Part shown: positions 23,576 through 36,787 of the stretch, one piece after another | Layout: every line of letters begins with the position of its first letter | Numbering within the stretch: the stretch's first letter is position 1 | Origin: Warburgia ugandensis | Lineage: Eukaryota > Streptophyta > Magnoliopsida > Canellales > Canellaceae | NCBI GenBank assembly: GCA_035236585.1 | Contig: CP141137.1 | Location: 42,120,057-42,184,056 of the forward strand | Length of the DNA: 64,000 nt | Direction of reading: 5' to 3' | Translations under genes and position numbers: made by a program | The notes under the pieces: generated by a model | The model's database searches: none | Seen by the model: the letters and a program-made list of their open reading frames with translations, nothing else | What the model was told of the DNA's origin: nothing

Positions 23576-26278
23576 TGTGATGACCCAGGTTTTCCCATGC
23601 ATTTTTAAATGCAAGATCTAAATTTCCTAAGGCGGGATGCATCCCTATTTGAAAACCATTTTAAAAAAACCATGCAATGCAGCGAAAAATCTTTGGTTTT
23701 AAACTCATTTTGAAAACCCCGAGTGTCATTTGCTTTCACAATACTCAAAGTAGTTTTTGAAAAACTTCAGAAATCATAAATGCTTTTCCCCAGGTCTATC
23801 CAGTCACAACACACAGCCCAACTGTAAATAAATATATGTCCAAAGGGTTGAGAGTTTACTTACATGTATAATTGTCTCCTTTTTAATTCATTTGCTCATA
23901 GCACTAATATCTCCTGAGGCGTCATCTATTTGTGAGTGGAACTATCCTGAAAAATGTTAAGGATAGGGTGAGTATATATTATACTCAGTAGGAGTCTATC
24001 ACTACTAGTTTTACAATGCATGCTATGTTGAAAATCATATGCTCTTTAAAACATGTGCATGTTCGAACAATCATGTTCATTATTGATATCAAAAACCATT
24101 GTCAAATTGAAATACTAACGACTTAAACCAAGTTGAAAGTATCATATATATCATAAACATAATGATATGCATAATATGCTCAGCTGAATCCAACTCATGG
24201 ATATCTGGTATGGTCGACCAACCTCATGTCATGCCACATGCAATGCAAATAAATCCTCAAACCATAGGGTCCAACTATGCCCACGACCTCACCGCCGTGT
24301 GGTCCTCGGGTACCTGAGGACACTCGATCATAGCCTTAATGGGGCATATGACACGTCTTCGTTGTAAATCATGCAATTTATGAAAATCAGTTGCAAAACA
24401 TGCATGCAATATATAAAATCTGCTCATGCTAGTATCGCATTCAAAGTCATAACCCTGCCTAGAAGCACACTTGACCTAGAAGCCTATCAGCTCTCTCTGG
24501 CCCGCCCTCATCGGCCAAGGCTACACTTATCATGCAATCTATGCATGTAGCACATGTCTTGGCAATATATGTGATCAATCAAGCAAAAACCTCTTTTTCA
24601 AAACCTGTCCTCTTTTGGGTACTCTAGTGTCTTTTGGTAACCCACAAGGACATGCAATTTTCCAAGAACCTAATGCTCACAAATCATGCAATATATGCAA
24701 TTGTTTGCAAAACATGTCTATGCATAATGTAATTGTCATATGCATGCTGAATTCATGTATAAAATTAAGTCATGCTAAACAATTCACATAACTTTAAAAC
24801 ATGCATTCTCAAGATAATCATGGGTTCTTTTAAAAGGTCTAGTAGCGATAGAGCACCTACCTCAAAGTCTCTTGGAGTCGCATCCTTTATCACTTCAACC
24901 CGTCCCTGGATCTCATTTATAAACTCCTGAGTATGAATGGATACAAGGAGTCCTTATTAATTTCAATCCATTTAGACATTAGATTGCTAGCTCTACCTAT
25001 TGGGTCCATGGTCCTTGCCTAATTCATTTGTCAGGCTAGATCCTATGATGTGGATCTACTATTCCATGGTTAACTCTGTAATTTATCCTCTTAATCCTAA
25101 CTTAAAGTCTCATTGGTTTCGTGTGTCCCAGTTCCCAGGACACCCGTGCATCCTGGTTGAACCGCGACTGCCTCACATGCGTGCGCGCCTAAAAGCCATG
25201 CCAGGGACCACATTTTGCATGCGCAGATGCATGCTTAAGTGATGCGCTATGACGCACATCAACGCATGGACGCACCTTGTAGCATGGCGCATCTCAGCTC
25301 CCAGGGCACCTCGTGCATCCTGGTCGAGCTAGGACCCGTGCCCCATGTTGCACGTGCACCTGAAGGCCGCTCCTGGGATAGTGTATGCACTGTCGTATGC
25401 CTAGAACCCATCCCAGGGACCCAGTCCTAGGCGCAAATGGAGCAAGGCATCCCTGGGACGCCTTGTTCATGCAGGGCTGTCTGAATCGTCTTGGAGCATT
25501 TTCTAGCCAAGAAATTTGGCTAGAAAAAGGCCAGATCCAGCATGGATCTTAGGCCTGGGGGAAGTGAAACTAAGAGACAAGGTAAGGAGGGGCTTACCTG
25601 TAGCCTGGGGACACCTATCGCTGGAGGTGGAACCCGTTCCTAGTTCTATAAATCCTCTAGCATCGAAAAACTCGAAGAAGGGGAAAAACCCCAATGCCCA
25701 GATGAGAAAAGATAAGAGAGGGGAAATGGGGAGACAGGAATGGCATGGCTGGCCTGACTTTGGCCTGGCTGTTGCCGAAAAATGTAGAGGAGACGGGTTT
25801 CCGATTTTTCCAAAAACTCCAGTCTCAAACGACTGAAAGAAACGTGATTTTGAAGAGGGGGGAGATGGGGTATTTAGAGGGGAAAGAAGGCGGTTCCCCT
25901 CAATGGCGGTGCCGCCATTTCCCCGATGTTTTCTGGAGAAATTGTGAAAGGAGGGTTTTCTGGAGAGGTCTATAGGTGGAAGATGACAGGGGGTGCCGTT
26001 ATCAAAACGGCCCCCTGCGTTTTTCGTCTTTTTCATTTTTCTGTTTAAATTCCAGAACTACCCCTAATCTTTAAACGACCGTAACTTCTTCATACGAACT
26101 CTGTTTTGGGTGATTTTTGAGGCGTTGGATTCCATTTTTCGAGTAGAATCTAATGGTACTAAGTTCCTTATAAATTCCTTCATTTAATATTTTAAATAAA
26201 GTGAAACATTTAACTCAGTTCATTTCCTATAGAATGTCCAATTTTTGTTAAAATAGAGTAAATTGCTCGGGCGTTATA
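23576..26278 (-). mobile_element. Family I solo LTR (type b), 2,703 bp
   Basis: It is antisense. The plus strand begins TGTGATGACCCAGG and ends CTCGGGCGTTATA (CA decayed to TA), flanked by GACAA on both sides. The region from about 24870 to 25560 differs from the other Family I LTRs and is G/C-rich with several GGGAC/GTCCC words. This variant is shared with 33301-34146. The 177-codon frame at 25503-26036 (-) lies in U3 sequence. The LTR carries the U3 hairpin GCCGTT...AACGGC at 25995-26011. Confidence 0.92.
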
Positions 26279-26283
26279 GACAA

Positions 26284-27235
26284 TCTTGTGGGCCAAAGAT
26301 TCGTCAGCTTAGAAAAACATTTTTTCTTTCTTAGATTAGGATTTTTAAATGAAACTTGTGGTGAGGCCCATTGTATTTTGTTCTTTCATTGTTCAATTTT
26401 TAAATGTGCTATAATAATATAGGGCGTGTGGGGTATGGGGGCCCACACTTGATCATCATTGAAACCCCCACTTTAAGCAATTTTCACCCCTTTTAGTTTT
26501 TCACTATAAGTGCATTTGGTATAATTGTATTTGCATGTTAGTATACTTCATATAGAATAGAATCATTCATGTTAATTGTTGCATGCTACTTAAGGATATT
26601 GTATTAGTAAGTACCTACTTAACAAAGGTTAGCCTAAGCTAAGCTATAACCAAGGCATAGGCTATCTAGTTATAGAGTCTCCTCTTCTAAGGTGTGGAGC
26701 ATTTGTTAGATAGCATATAGTTAGGCATTAGTTTACTTTTTGTACTGCATTACACATTTAATTGCTTTATGTGGAATGTGTCATATTGATAGTAAGGGCC
26801 CAATAGGAACCCTCATAAGATAAGGACTAGATTTCATCACAAGATCCCTGTCCACATAGGCAATTAAAATTGTTCCTTGTATGTTTGTCATCCTAGAGAC
26901 TTATGGTTCGAGTTCATAGGAACTTTTTCAAAGGGTTAGGTCTATTGCCACTCGAGTGGTTTTTTTAGCACTATGGTTATAGTGGGTGTATTAAAATTGA
27001 AATGATTTTCCTACACCTTTCGTTGCCATTAGTTGAAGTATAAATGCCTCTTGACATGAGGATTATATCAACCACTTTAGAGTGGATCCTAACTAGTAAG
27101 CATTAGTCTAGCTTGGATAAAAGGAAGAGATGTCTAGATTTAGGTCTAAACACTGCCACGCTATTCTGAAAAATACTACAATATATTCATGTGCTTGTGA
27201 GTTAATTAAAACACAACAACATTAACAATTGATCT
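26284..27235 (+). mobile_element. diverged LTR remnant: Family II-like middle joined to an Athila-like end
   Basis: From about 26760 to 27165 the sequence resembles the middle of the Family II LTR (50090-50490). It includes TGAGGATTATATCAACCACTTT against TGAGGATTGAAGTAACCAC, and GTCTAGATTTAGG. At about 27165 it passes into ATACTACAATATATTCATG and GTTAATTAAAACACAAC, the end of an Athila-like LTR. Bases 26284-26420 may continue the leader interrupted at 23575. No primer site follows. Boundaries are uncertain. Confidence 0.5.
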
Positions 27236-28729
27236 TCTTAAGATGACAAGCCTTTGAAACTCAAAAGAGAATCAATGAAAGAGACATGGGTGGGAACGAT
27301 TCCAAAAGATGAGCAAAGATGATCCAAAGTAAGCATGGAAAGGGAATAAAGATGATTTAAAAGCTAATATCTCATGGCTGTCACTATAAGAGATAGTTGG
27401 CCTTTAATCAAAGAGAACTAGAGCAAAATAAAACCAAATCAACAAGGAACAACAACCTAGAGCTATGTGTAGGAAATAAAGGGAAAAAATAATTAACAAA
27501 AAGGAAAGGAAAATAGTAGGAAACCAACCATGAAAAAAATAGAAGAATTTGAACTTAGTGTAAGGAAGCTAATAAAGTTGGGATGGAGGATTCGTCAAGC
27601 TTGATAGGTGGCATGAAAACCCTAAGAAAAGAGGCATCACCACCCTAAATAAGTAGCAAAGAAGGTGATGCTTTCTGAGATAAAGAGTCATGATGTCCCT
27701 ATGTGTGTTACATGGGATGCCTTAGTTCCTTTTGTATATTAATTGCGCTTTCTAAATAGATGAAGATTGATGTAGAAAACCATGGGAAACAAAGGTTGGG
27801 AGAATCGTAGGATTTAGGATGGGTAATTGGAAAGGAAATTGCATGGAAATGGAACACCTAAGAAGAGAAAGTGGGACATGGGAGAAAGTTGGAAAGGAAG
27901 GTAGGAAAAGCATATGGTGAAAGGGATTAGGAATGAGACATGAAGGGTTTTTAGGAAGGGAGGATGCACAAAGTTTTTGTGTGTGATCCTCGTTTCTAAA
28001 TTTAGCATGTTGGATAGAGAGGGAGAGATTGGAAATAGAAAGAATGTGATATTGAAATAGAATTTTTTCTCTTATTGGACCACCATGCATGCCACCTAAC
28101 TTTGTTGATAGAGTTTAAGTTCTCTCATATTATTCCTCTTCAAATCCCATTTTCTTCAAGTGGAAGAATCATGTTTTCTTCTAAAAAACGTGTGGATCCA
28201 TGTGGTGTTGGCTTATATGGCTTCATGGCTCACTTTGATGGCTTCTTGCTTAGCGGTTCCATGTCTTAACTCCTTGACTTATGGCTTGCTTAGCTTGAAT
28301 TCTCATGCAATGGTGGTGGATTTTGCATGATTTCTAGTCACCTTAAACTTTTCTAAATATTTCTGAAACTTATCTTCTTGCTCTGGAATGATCTTGATCC
28401 TTACTTGAACTTTGAATTGATGAAAAATGGGTCCTAGTCTCTCTAGTTTAATTTGCTTCATCAATTATCACCTAAGGCGATCTCGAATGTTGGATCATCC
28501 TTTTACCACCTACAAAGATCAAAAACCCTAATTAATGCCCATAAAATTATGATAAATCACATACTTACTCTAGAATAGCTTCTAAACCTACAAAATATTA
28601 AATTTTTGGAACATTAGCTTAGAAATGCATGTGTCATGAATTTTGAAAAATTTCTATAATAATGCCCGAAATTTTTTATTACTTGGGCTATTAATTGGGC
28701 ACTTTTTATGCAATATTGACTACTTATCA
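27236..28729 (-). mobile_element. Athila-like LTR (copy 2), truncated
   Basis: It is antisense. The element-strand start TGATAAGTAGTC lies at 28729 and corresponds to TGATGAGTGTCC at 45896. It aligns with copies 1 and 3 through the CACCTAAGGCGATC and GCTGTCACTATAAGAGA blocks. It is shorter than the full LTR and meets the plus-oriented remnant near 27235 with no terminal sequence, so its 3' part is lost. No coding frame is seen. Confidence 0.68.
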
Positions 28730-30176
28730 CACCCTTAACAAGCATTTTGCTACTACCAAGAAAATCATGAAAAAAAAAAAAAAACATGCTAACACAAATG
28801 ACTACCATTTTTGTAGGTAGTCACAATTGCATTCAGCATATACACCAAGTCCTTAAACTCCTAAGTTACCCTTAGTGGATAGTTAGACCTCATGAGAGTT
28901 TGAGTGAATATACCCACAAAATTCAATATGGCTAGGTTCCTTAGTTTCTCTTAGAGAATTCTCTTCCATTAATACCCTACTAGCTTTAACAAATTAACAA
29001 ATATGGATGAAAATTTCTACAAGTTACCTACATGCCATAGCCATTTTATTACAATTACATCTAAGAGTGCAATGTGTATAGGCTACATAAGTCTATATTT
29101 CTAAATAGAAATGCTTATATTCCATTAAAACAATGTGACATCAATTTCTCATAGGTATAAACTTAAAAAATGAAGCTTTCAAAGAAAAGGGTCAATCAAA
29201 ATCCTCTCACTATGTGACCAAATCCAATAATATTGATGGTTCACATAATCTTATACACATAGATGATACAAGGAATTATGATCCCTAAGAATGGATGGCA
29301 TTACCAAGAATAAAAGGGGTAGTTCACATTAATTCCTTAATGTTTATATCCTCTTTAAAGCAATCTCCCACCTTAAGATCAATAAGACTTGGTATAACAT
29401 GAAAGGTAGGCTTGGGCCTAGTTTTGAAAGAAAAGGTAAAAGGATTCAGAGGTTTCAAATTTTAGAGGTCTTCAATGAATATTAGACAACTTCTTTTTTG
29501 AGAGATCTTTTCTACCTTTTTTTTTCTTTACTAATAATTATTTTTGAATTTCTTCAAAGATACGTTGAAGGAAAGGGCTTTATCTATGTAGATACTTTCA
29601 TATTTCTCACTTCTCATACTTTTGTCATTTTTGAACTTTTCTACCATCTCTATTCATTTTTTAATGATAGTTAATGGATATTTAACTGTGATTCTAAGTT
29701 AAGGTAGATAGATTTTGAAAAGAAAAGACTTACTAAGAGGCTCAAAGGGTCTAACTAGTGGTACAATACACTAGGTAGGCTTTATATCTCTAGGCTAAAC
29801 AAGGATAACTTATATAATTTAATTTCCTAGGTTTCTTAAAGCCCATTAGATTCAATAAATGTTTAGGAAAGAAAGTTAGTGCTCCCTTTAGTGACTCTTG
29901 GAAATTGACCAAAACAAAGATACTAGGATCTTTCAATGTTAATGTTAGATAAATAAAATATGGAATTATATATATATATATATATATATATAAGATGGTA
30001 GTCTCTAATACTCACTGAGTTTAGGTCTCCATTAATTTTCCTTATGGCCTCTATGTTGTAACCATCTATCAGTCTAGACTATGTACTTTGGGTAAGTGTG
30101 TTGAAAATTTAACTTCATAAACACTTTAGAACATGACCTAGAAAATTTAAAACTTAGATATATATATATATATAAT
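28730..30176. other. unassigned sequence with TA microsatellites
   Basis: This lies between two Athila-like LTRs of the same orientation but shows no gag or pol match that I recognise. It contains a 15-A run near 28770 and TA dinucleotide runs at 29966-29992 and 30156-30174; the second directly abuts the LTR end at 30177. It could be the 3' untranslated region of the element owning copy 2. Confidence 0.5.
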
Positions 30177-30560
30177 TGTGTTGTTTGAATTAACTTGCAA
30201 GTGCACGAATCTATTGCAGTAGATGCGCATAAGAGAGGTCGATTCTACAAGGAATTGAATAGTTTATGCGTTGCATGGATCTTATTTAAACTATTCAACC
30301 TAGCTAAAAGGGATTGAATTTGATCTAATCTAGGCATTAAAATAACTTTCAAAAGGAACATGCATGAAACATGAACTATTGGGAACTAGATAAAAGTGAA
30401 CTTTCTAACAATAAAACTTTCTTAAACTAATTTAGAAATTAACTAATACTCCTCTAAAAATGCAATAACTTTAACCAATGAAATATAAACTGAACATGAA
30501 CTAATCCTAATCAACAAAATATTAACAAAGATTTAAGGAAAATGCAAAATAAAGTATGGA

Positions 30561-30565
30561 AAAGG
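30561..30565. repeat. target-site duplication AAAGG (left)
   Basis: AAAGG directly precedes TGTGACGACC and recurs at 43716-43720 after TTATTATA. This exact duplication, 13 kb apart, links the two outer parts of one solo LTR. Confidence 0.9.
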
Positions 30566-31461
30566 TGTGACGACCTAGGTTTTTGTAACACATTTTGTAA
30601 TACATTTTTCAAAGGCAAGGCACCCTTAGTAGTAAAAAAAAAATTTGCAAAACAAAGTAGTGAAAATTCTTTTCTTTAAAACTTGTTTTGTAAAACCCAA
30701 GTCATCAATTCATACATATCATAAGTAGAATTTTGTACAAGATAAAATTTCATTGAAGGAATATACTTTTATTAAATTTTAGAATCCAAGTAGTGGTTCA
30801 CAGTACAGCTAGAGTATCAGTACAATACTTGTCCAAATTACATAATCCAAATTTCAAACCTCACCATACATTAAAAACTCTCAATACAATATAATGCTCT
30901 CAAATAAAAATAAATCTCTTCAAGTTATATACCCTAATTCATAATTCTTCCTAGTCTTCTCAAGTCTTGAGCTCCTAATTCTCGTTCTCTATATCTGAGA
31001 TATTGTAAACATTCAAACATTTACAATATCTTAGCAAGCTATGCTTGTAGGGGATTCAAGAAGCATAATAATTTGATAGTATAATTCTAATGCTTTATAA
31101 TCTCATTGTTCATAAGCATACTCATGGATCAATCTCTATACTTTGTCATATATGTATAACCTTATATATACATATTGTATATGTCGTATAGATATATATA
31201 CTGTCAAAACCATGAAAAACAATTAATATCTCAAATATCAATAGTCACACTTAGACACACTAAGTTGATCAATCATCCAGACTTTATTGGAAAATACTCT
31301 CTCATTTGGGCAGTATCATCACACTCAACCATACTGAGTTGATAAAACAACCAGACTCTGCTGGGAAAATACTCCCTTATTTGGGCAATATCGACATCTC
31401 ATTATGCCATGCATTATAATGTAAAATACTCAAAGGACTACTATGTTGCAACCTGATCCAT

Positions 31462-31771
31462 ACTAGCACGCTCGGATAACTGCTTTCATACTCCATGGAT
31501 ACCAAATGTGGAAAATCATCTATGTCATGTTTATATGCGAAGATAGACTATCACAGTGGTGGCCTTGCCATAATTCCCTCACCCAACATTTTGCCTCTCT
31601 TTGGGCACAGTATCATACTAGCACGCTCGGATAACTGCTTTCATACTCCATGGATACCAAATGTGGAAAATCATATATGTCATGTTTATATGGGAAGATA
31701 GACTATCACAGTGGTGGCCTTGCCATAATTCCCTCACCCAACATTTTGCCTCTCTTTGGGCACAGTATCAT
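31462..31771. repeat. 155-bp tandem duplication
   Basis: Two nearly identical 155-bp units begin ACTAGCACGCTCGG at 31462 and 31617. They differ at only a few positions (for example ATCTATGTC against ATATATGTC). The array LTRs have one unit, so this is private to the solo LTR and recent relative to its age. Confidence 0.9.
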
Positions 31772-33300
31772 CATATATATGGCCAAACCCTTGTAACCCA
31801 CCTAGCATAGCATCCCCAAGCATATGCCTATTTAAAACAAAAACCACAGGGCTCCTTGCTTGTATATAAAGTATCCTTTTACTTATCAAACGTATTGTCT
31901 ATTTATAACATCATCCTCATATTTTGGTATTCTTATATCGAGGATAGGATTTCACTTCAAACTTAGAGATCATCATTTACAATAAATGGTACCCATGTTC
32001 CTATAAGTTTAGGGATCACCATTCCATATGAATGATTCCCATGTATTGATTTTATACTTATCAGACAATTTGTCTGTTTATCTAGGGCTGGAATACCTTC
32101 TACATTGCAAGCAATATATATATATATATATATATCATACATCAAAAAGTATTTATTTCTTTTATTGTTCTTAATTATTCAAGATCCCATGGATCTTGTT
32201 TGATCATCCTTATCTTATTTACAATTTTTATTAGGGTTAGATAATTTACTAACCTTTTATGCTCTTATTATTATTATTCTACTAGTTAATGTTTAACTGT
32301 TAAAGACAGCTTATTTCATCCTAAGTCTAGACAGCTCCTCTTATTTTCAATTGACTAAGGCTTACTAGCTGAATGGTTAAACACAAAGTGGTTACTTCAA
32401 TCCTCATGTAAGGAGGCATTTAGACCTTACAAATGTCAACGGAACGTAGGGGAAAAGCGAGGCTCTATTAGAGAACCCTGTTAACCATAAAGTAATCTTA
32501 GCTCAACCTTTCACAAGGTTCTTATGAGTATTTTAACCCTAAGTAATCTTTCTAATTGATTTTAATTAAATCCATGAACATTTAAAAGTCATTCATGAGG
32601 TTTATTATTCTCCTAATTTGGGCTAAGGATTTGATAATCCTTATATTGTCCTACTAACTATAGCCCTTACTAATGTTCAGTCAAAGTAATTCCTTCCTCT
32701 TATGTGTTCATAAAACTCTAATTTTCAATTAGATTACATTTTGGTGATTTATGCTTCATTATATCTCAACAACTACTTAACTTTTGAATCTAATAATAAA
32801 ATTTGACAACAATTAAATCATAAACTTTAAAGCATAACTCCAATATAAATTTAACAACCATTTATACTAACATGCTTCCTATGAATTTAACTTACCCTAA
32901 TGGAATAAAACTATACTTAAACTAGTATCATCCTAAGTTATGAAATACATGAAATTTTACTAGTAATTTAATGGAATCATGATAAAATCTCAAATTCAAA
33001 CTAACATGGCCCTAAGATAATTAAATTACCAGCCTATTATAACAATCTAATAACATTTAGAACATAGCATGCTAAAATTTAAGGATTACACTATTATGCT
33101 TCCTAATTTATAACATAAATCACATTTACAATTCTATTATCAAATTAAAGACAAGTAAACTAATTAGATTAAGATTATTAGAAACTTTTACTTATGATCT
33201 AACCATTAGATCTTAGATCTTTTCCTTTAGATCAAGGGTTTTAATTACATTTAGGGCTTTTACTTCATTAAGAGTGAAAGATTATATCCACTTGTTTTCG

Positions 33301-34146
33301 TGTAATGCCCGAGCAATTTACACTATTTTTAATAAAAATTGAACATTCTATAGGAAATAAACTAAGTTAAAAGTTTCACTTTGTTTAAAATAGTAAATGA
33401 AGGAATTTGTGAGGAAACTTAGTATCATTAGATTCTAGTCGAAAAATGGAATCCAACACCTCAAAAATCACCCAAAACAAAGTTCGTATGAAGAAGTTAT
33501 AGCTGTTTAAAAATAGGGGTATTTATGAAATTTAAATAGAAAAACAAAAAAGACGAAAAATGCAGGGGTCGTTTTGATAACAGCACCCCCTATCATCTTT
33601 AACCTTTAGACCCCTCCAAAAACCCGTTTTTCCCGATTTCTCTAGAACACCCCAGGGGAAAGGGCGGCACCGCCATTGAGGGGCACCGCCTTCTCCCCTC
33701 TATAAAAGCCCCATCTCCCCCTCTCAAAAACACGAGTTTTTCGGCATTTTTGGACTGGGTTTTCGGAAAAAATTGGAAACCCGTCTTTCTGCGTTTTCTG
33801 GCAATGACCAAGCCCAAGTCAGGCCAGCCATTGTCATTTTTTTCCATGCCCTTTCCCCTTTCCGATCTGGCAATAGGGTTTTCCCCCTTGTTCAAGTTTT
33901 TTGGCGAGCAGGCACACCCACAGGGGAAAAAAGGGCATTCCAGGCTATAGGTAAGCCGTTCCTCCACTTTTCCTCTCCATTTTGCTTCCCCAGGGCCAGA
34001 TCCATGCCATATCTGGTCTTTTCTAGTCGTTTTCCAGTTGGGTTCCTGACCAAAAATCATTCCAAGCTGGCTTGGGCCGGCCCTACATGAACAAGACGTT
34101 CCTAAACCAGGTTCAGACGACCCTGCACGAACCAGGCGTCTCAGGG
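33301..34146 (+). mobile_element. Family I LTR (type b), 5' part, sense
   Basis: It begins TGTAATGCCCGAGC, the type-b terminus, and follows the reverse complement of the solo LTR at 23576-26278, including the variant GAACCAGGCGTCTCAGGG end block. A TATA-like TATAAAAG lies at 33701-33708. It stops at 34146, where an antisense type-a LTR begins without its last 14 bases. Its own 3' part is probably 40950-41829. Confidence 0.82.
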
Positions 34147-36787
34147 TTTCTCATGCATTTTTAAATGCAATACCTAATTTTCTAAGGCAGGATGCATCCC
34201 TATTTGAAAACCATTCTATAAAAACCATGCAATGCAGCGGAAAACCTTTAGTTTTAAACTCATTTTTTGAAAACCCCGAGTGTCATTTGCCTTCACAACA
34301 ATCAAAGTAGTTTTTTGAAAAACTTCAGAAATCATAAATATTTTTCCCCAGGTCTTTCCAGTCACAGCACACAGCCCAACTGTAATTAAATACAACTTCA
34401 TGTCCAAAAGGTTGAGAGTTTACTTACATGTATAACTTTCTTCTTTTTGATTCACTTGCTCGTAGCACTAATATCTCCTGAGACGTCTTCCATTTATGAG
34501 TGGAACTATCCTGAAAAATGTTAAGCATAGGGTGACTATATACTATACTCAGTAGCAGTCTATCAATACTAGTTTTATAATGCATGCGATGTTTTAAAAT
34601 CATATGCTCTTTCCCAAACATGTGCATGTCTGAATTCTCAAGTTCAATATCGACATCAAAATGCATTGTCAAACTGAAATACTAACAACTTAAAGGATCA
34701 TATAATCCAAAATCGAAAGTATCATATACATATATATCATAACATCATGATATGCATAAAATGCTTCATGGAATCCAACTCATGGATCTCTAGTATGGTA
34801 TGGTCGACCAACCTCATATCATGCCATATGCAATGCACATAAATCATCAAACCATAGAGTCCACTATGCCCACGACCTCCTCGCCGTGTGGTCCCTGGGT
34901 ACCTGAGGACACTCGGTCATAGCCTCCACAGGGCCGATGACACGTCGACCCAATGCCGTGACACTAGTGGTAGCCCCCTGTACCATATGCAGTCGACGTA
35001 GGGACTTGCCTCTTTTTGGGCGTGGTATCCATCCACCTAATAGTGGTAGAGGTCGGGTGGCCAACCCAGACCCCTCGGCATAGCACCCACGGGCTTTCTA
35101 GCCCAAATCACATAAGATCAAATAAGCCAAAACCTCTTTTCAAAACCTGTCCTCTTTTGGGTCCCTCACAACTGGCTGGCCCTCGGCACTCCAGCGTCTT
35201 TTTCCAACCCTCAAGGACATGCAATCTTTGCAAGTACTTAAATCATGCAATGTATGTACTTGTTTGCAAAACATATATGTGCATAATGTATATGCAATCA
35301 TTTACAAAACATGTCTATGTACAAAGCATTTATCACATGCATGCTGAATTAAGTCATGCTAAACAAGTCATATACTTAAAAAATATGTTCTCAAAACAAT
35401 AATAGTTCTTTTAAAAGAATCTAATAGTAATAGAGCACCTACCTGGCTAGTTCGCGCTAACCCTTTTGTCCTCAGACGCTCCTGATCATGGTTTGGGGAA
35501 TCAAGGTTAGTTTGGCCTATCTTTTATGGGTTTTAGAGTAATTGGTCTTTTTACTTAGGCATTAGGGGTCCATTCCTATGCGTATGGGTGTCCTAAGGTC
35601 CTAATTGGGCCTTGGTATCCTCAGTTTTCCAACGTTCTAGTGGCCACGCGCCACTACCCTATTCTAAGGGTCATGCCCACCTTTTATTTAGCCTTGATCA
35701 GAGATTTTATAACTTGGATGTGTCCGCGTCATTGGCACAGACACAACGCCTTTTGCGGCGCCTCAATCGGAGCTCTAGATCTCAAGTTATAAGTAGTTTA
35801 GTGTCGTACGTACATAGGAGTCTTAAAAATAAAAAGACGGAATGCTAGGGCGCTGCGCGTCTGCGAGGTGTGCCCTAGCTTCCTTAAGGAACCAAAAACT
35901 GACGCATTGCTAGTGTGCTGCACGTCTACGGCATGTGCCTCAGCGGGCGCGTCTGCAGACACGCCGAGTTTTTTTGTCGTTTCTCTCTTTTGCAGGGGCG
36001 TCCCTGGACACGCCAGTTTGGTTTTTCAAACGGGAGTTGACGTGGGATGTTCCGACTGGAACGTCCCACTCGTTGGGGAACCAGGGCATCCTAAGGACAC
36101 CCTGGTTTGACCCTATCGAACCAGTGCGGCCCAGGGGATGTCCCTGGGTCCTTGGTGGCTCTCCCGGGCTCCGTTTTGCATGGTTTTTCATGCAAAAACC
36201 TAGGGAAATCATTCTTGGAACTATGGTGGAGATGGGTTTTGAGGGATTTTAGACGTACCTGGCTCATTGTTGAGTTTTTCTCCTTGTTTTCTCTTCTAGG
36301 GCACTGCTCTTCAACGGTTTTTCCTCAACGTTTTGGGCTACCATTAGAGGCGCCCAAGAGCTCTATTTATAGAGCTAAGAGAGGGTTATGGAGGGGGCTC
36401 TCACTGCCTTTGAATGGCGGTGGAGAAACCTCCAGAATGGCGGTGATTTCCCCTCCAATCACTGCCATTCTAGAACTCTCTAGAAGGTGGAAGATGAAGG
36501 GTGCCCGTATCAAAACGGGCCCCTGTGTTTTGCAGCTAAACCCGTTTTTGTAAAAATTATAATTTTGCCCGTGAACTTCAAAGGGCCATAACTTGCTCAT
36601 TTTAACTCCGTTTTGGGTGATTTTGGTCTTGTTGGATTCCTTTTTCTGAGAAGCATCTGATGGTACCATTTTTAGGACCAAGTTTTTGGGTTTAGTCAAG
36701 GAAACTAGTGAAATGACCAAAATGCCCTTATCTTTAAAACTAAACTTTTTATGGGATTTTAATATTACAAAAATTGGGGTCATTACA
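34147..36787 (-). mobile_element. 3' LTR of the nested type-a element, 2,641 bp
   Basis: The plus strand runs from TTTCTCATGC to GGGGTCATTACA. A TATA box lies at 36364-36371 (-). The U3 hairpin GCCCGT...ACGGGC is at 36503-36520. A 148-codon antisense frame at 36107-36553 parallels the one at 14413-14853. The terminal TGTGACGACCCGGG, present in its partner at 40172, is missing. Confidence 0.86.

Noticed and set aside
25503..26036. Open frame of 177 codons on the minus strand
   Set aside because: It is inside the U3 region of a solo LTR bounded by exact target duplications. It is rich in S, P and F from base bias and is not conserved as a frame in other LTRs; the related 33599-34060 frame is on the opposite LTR strand.
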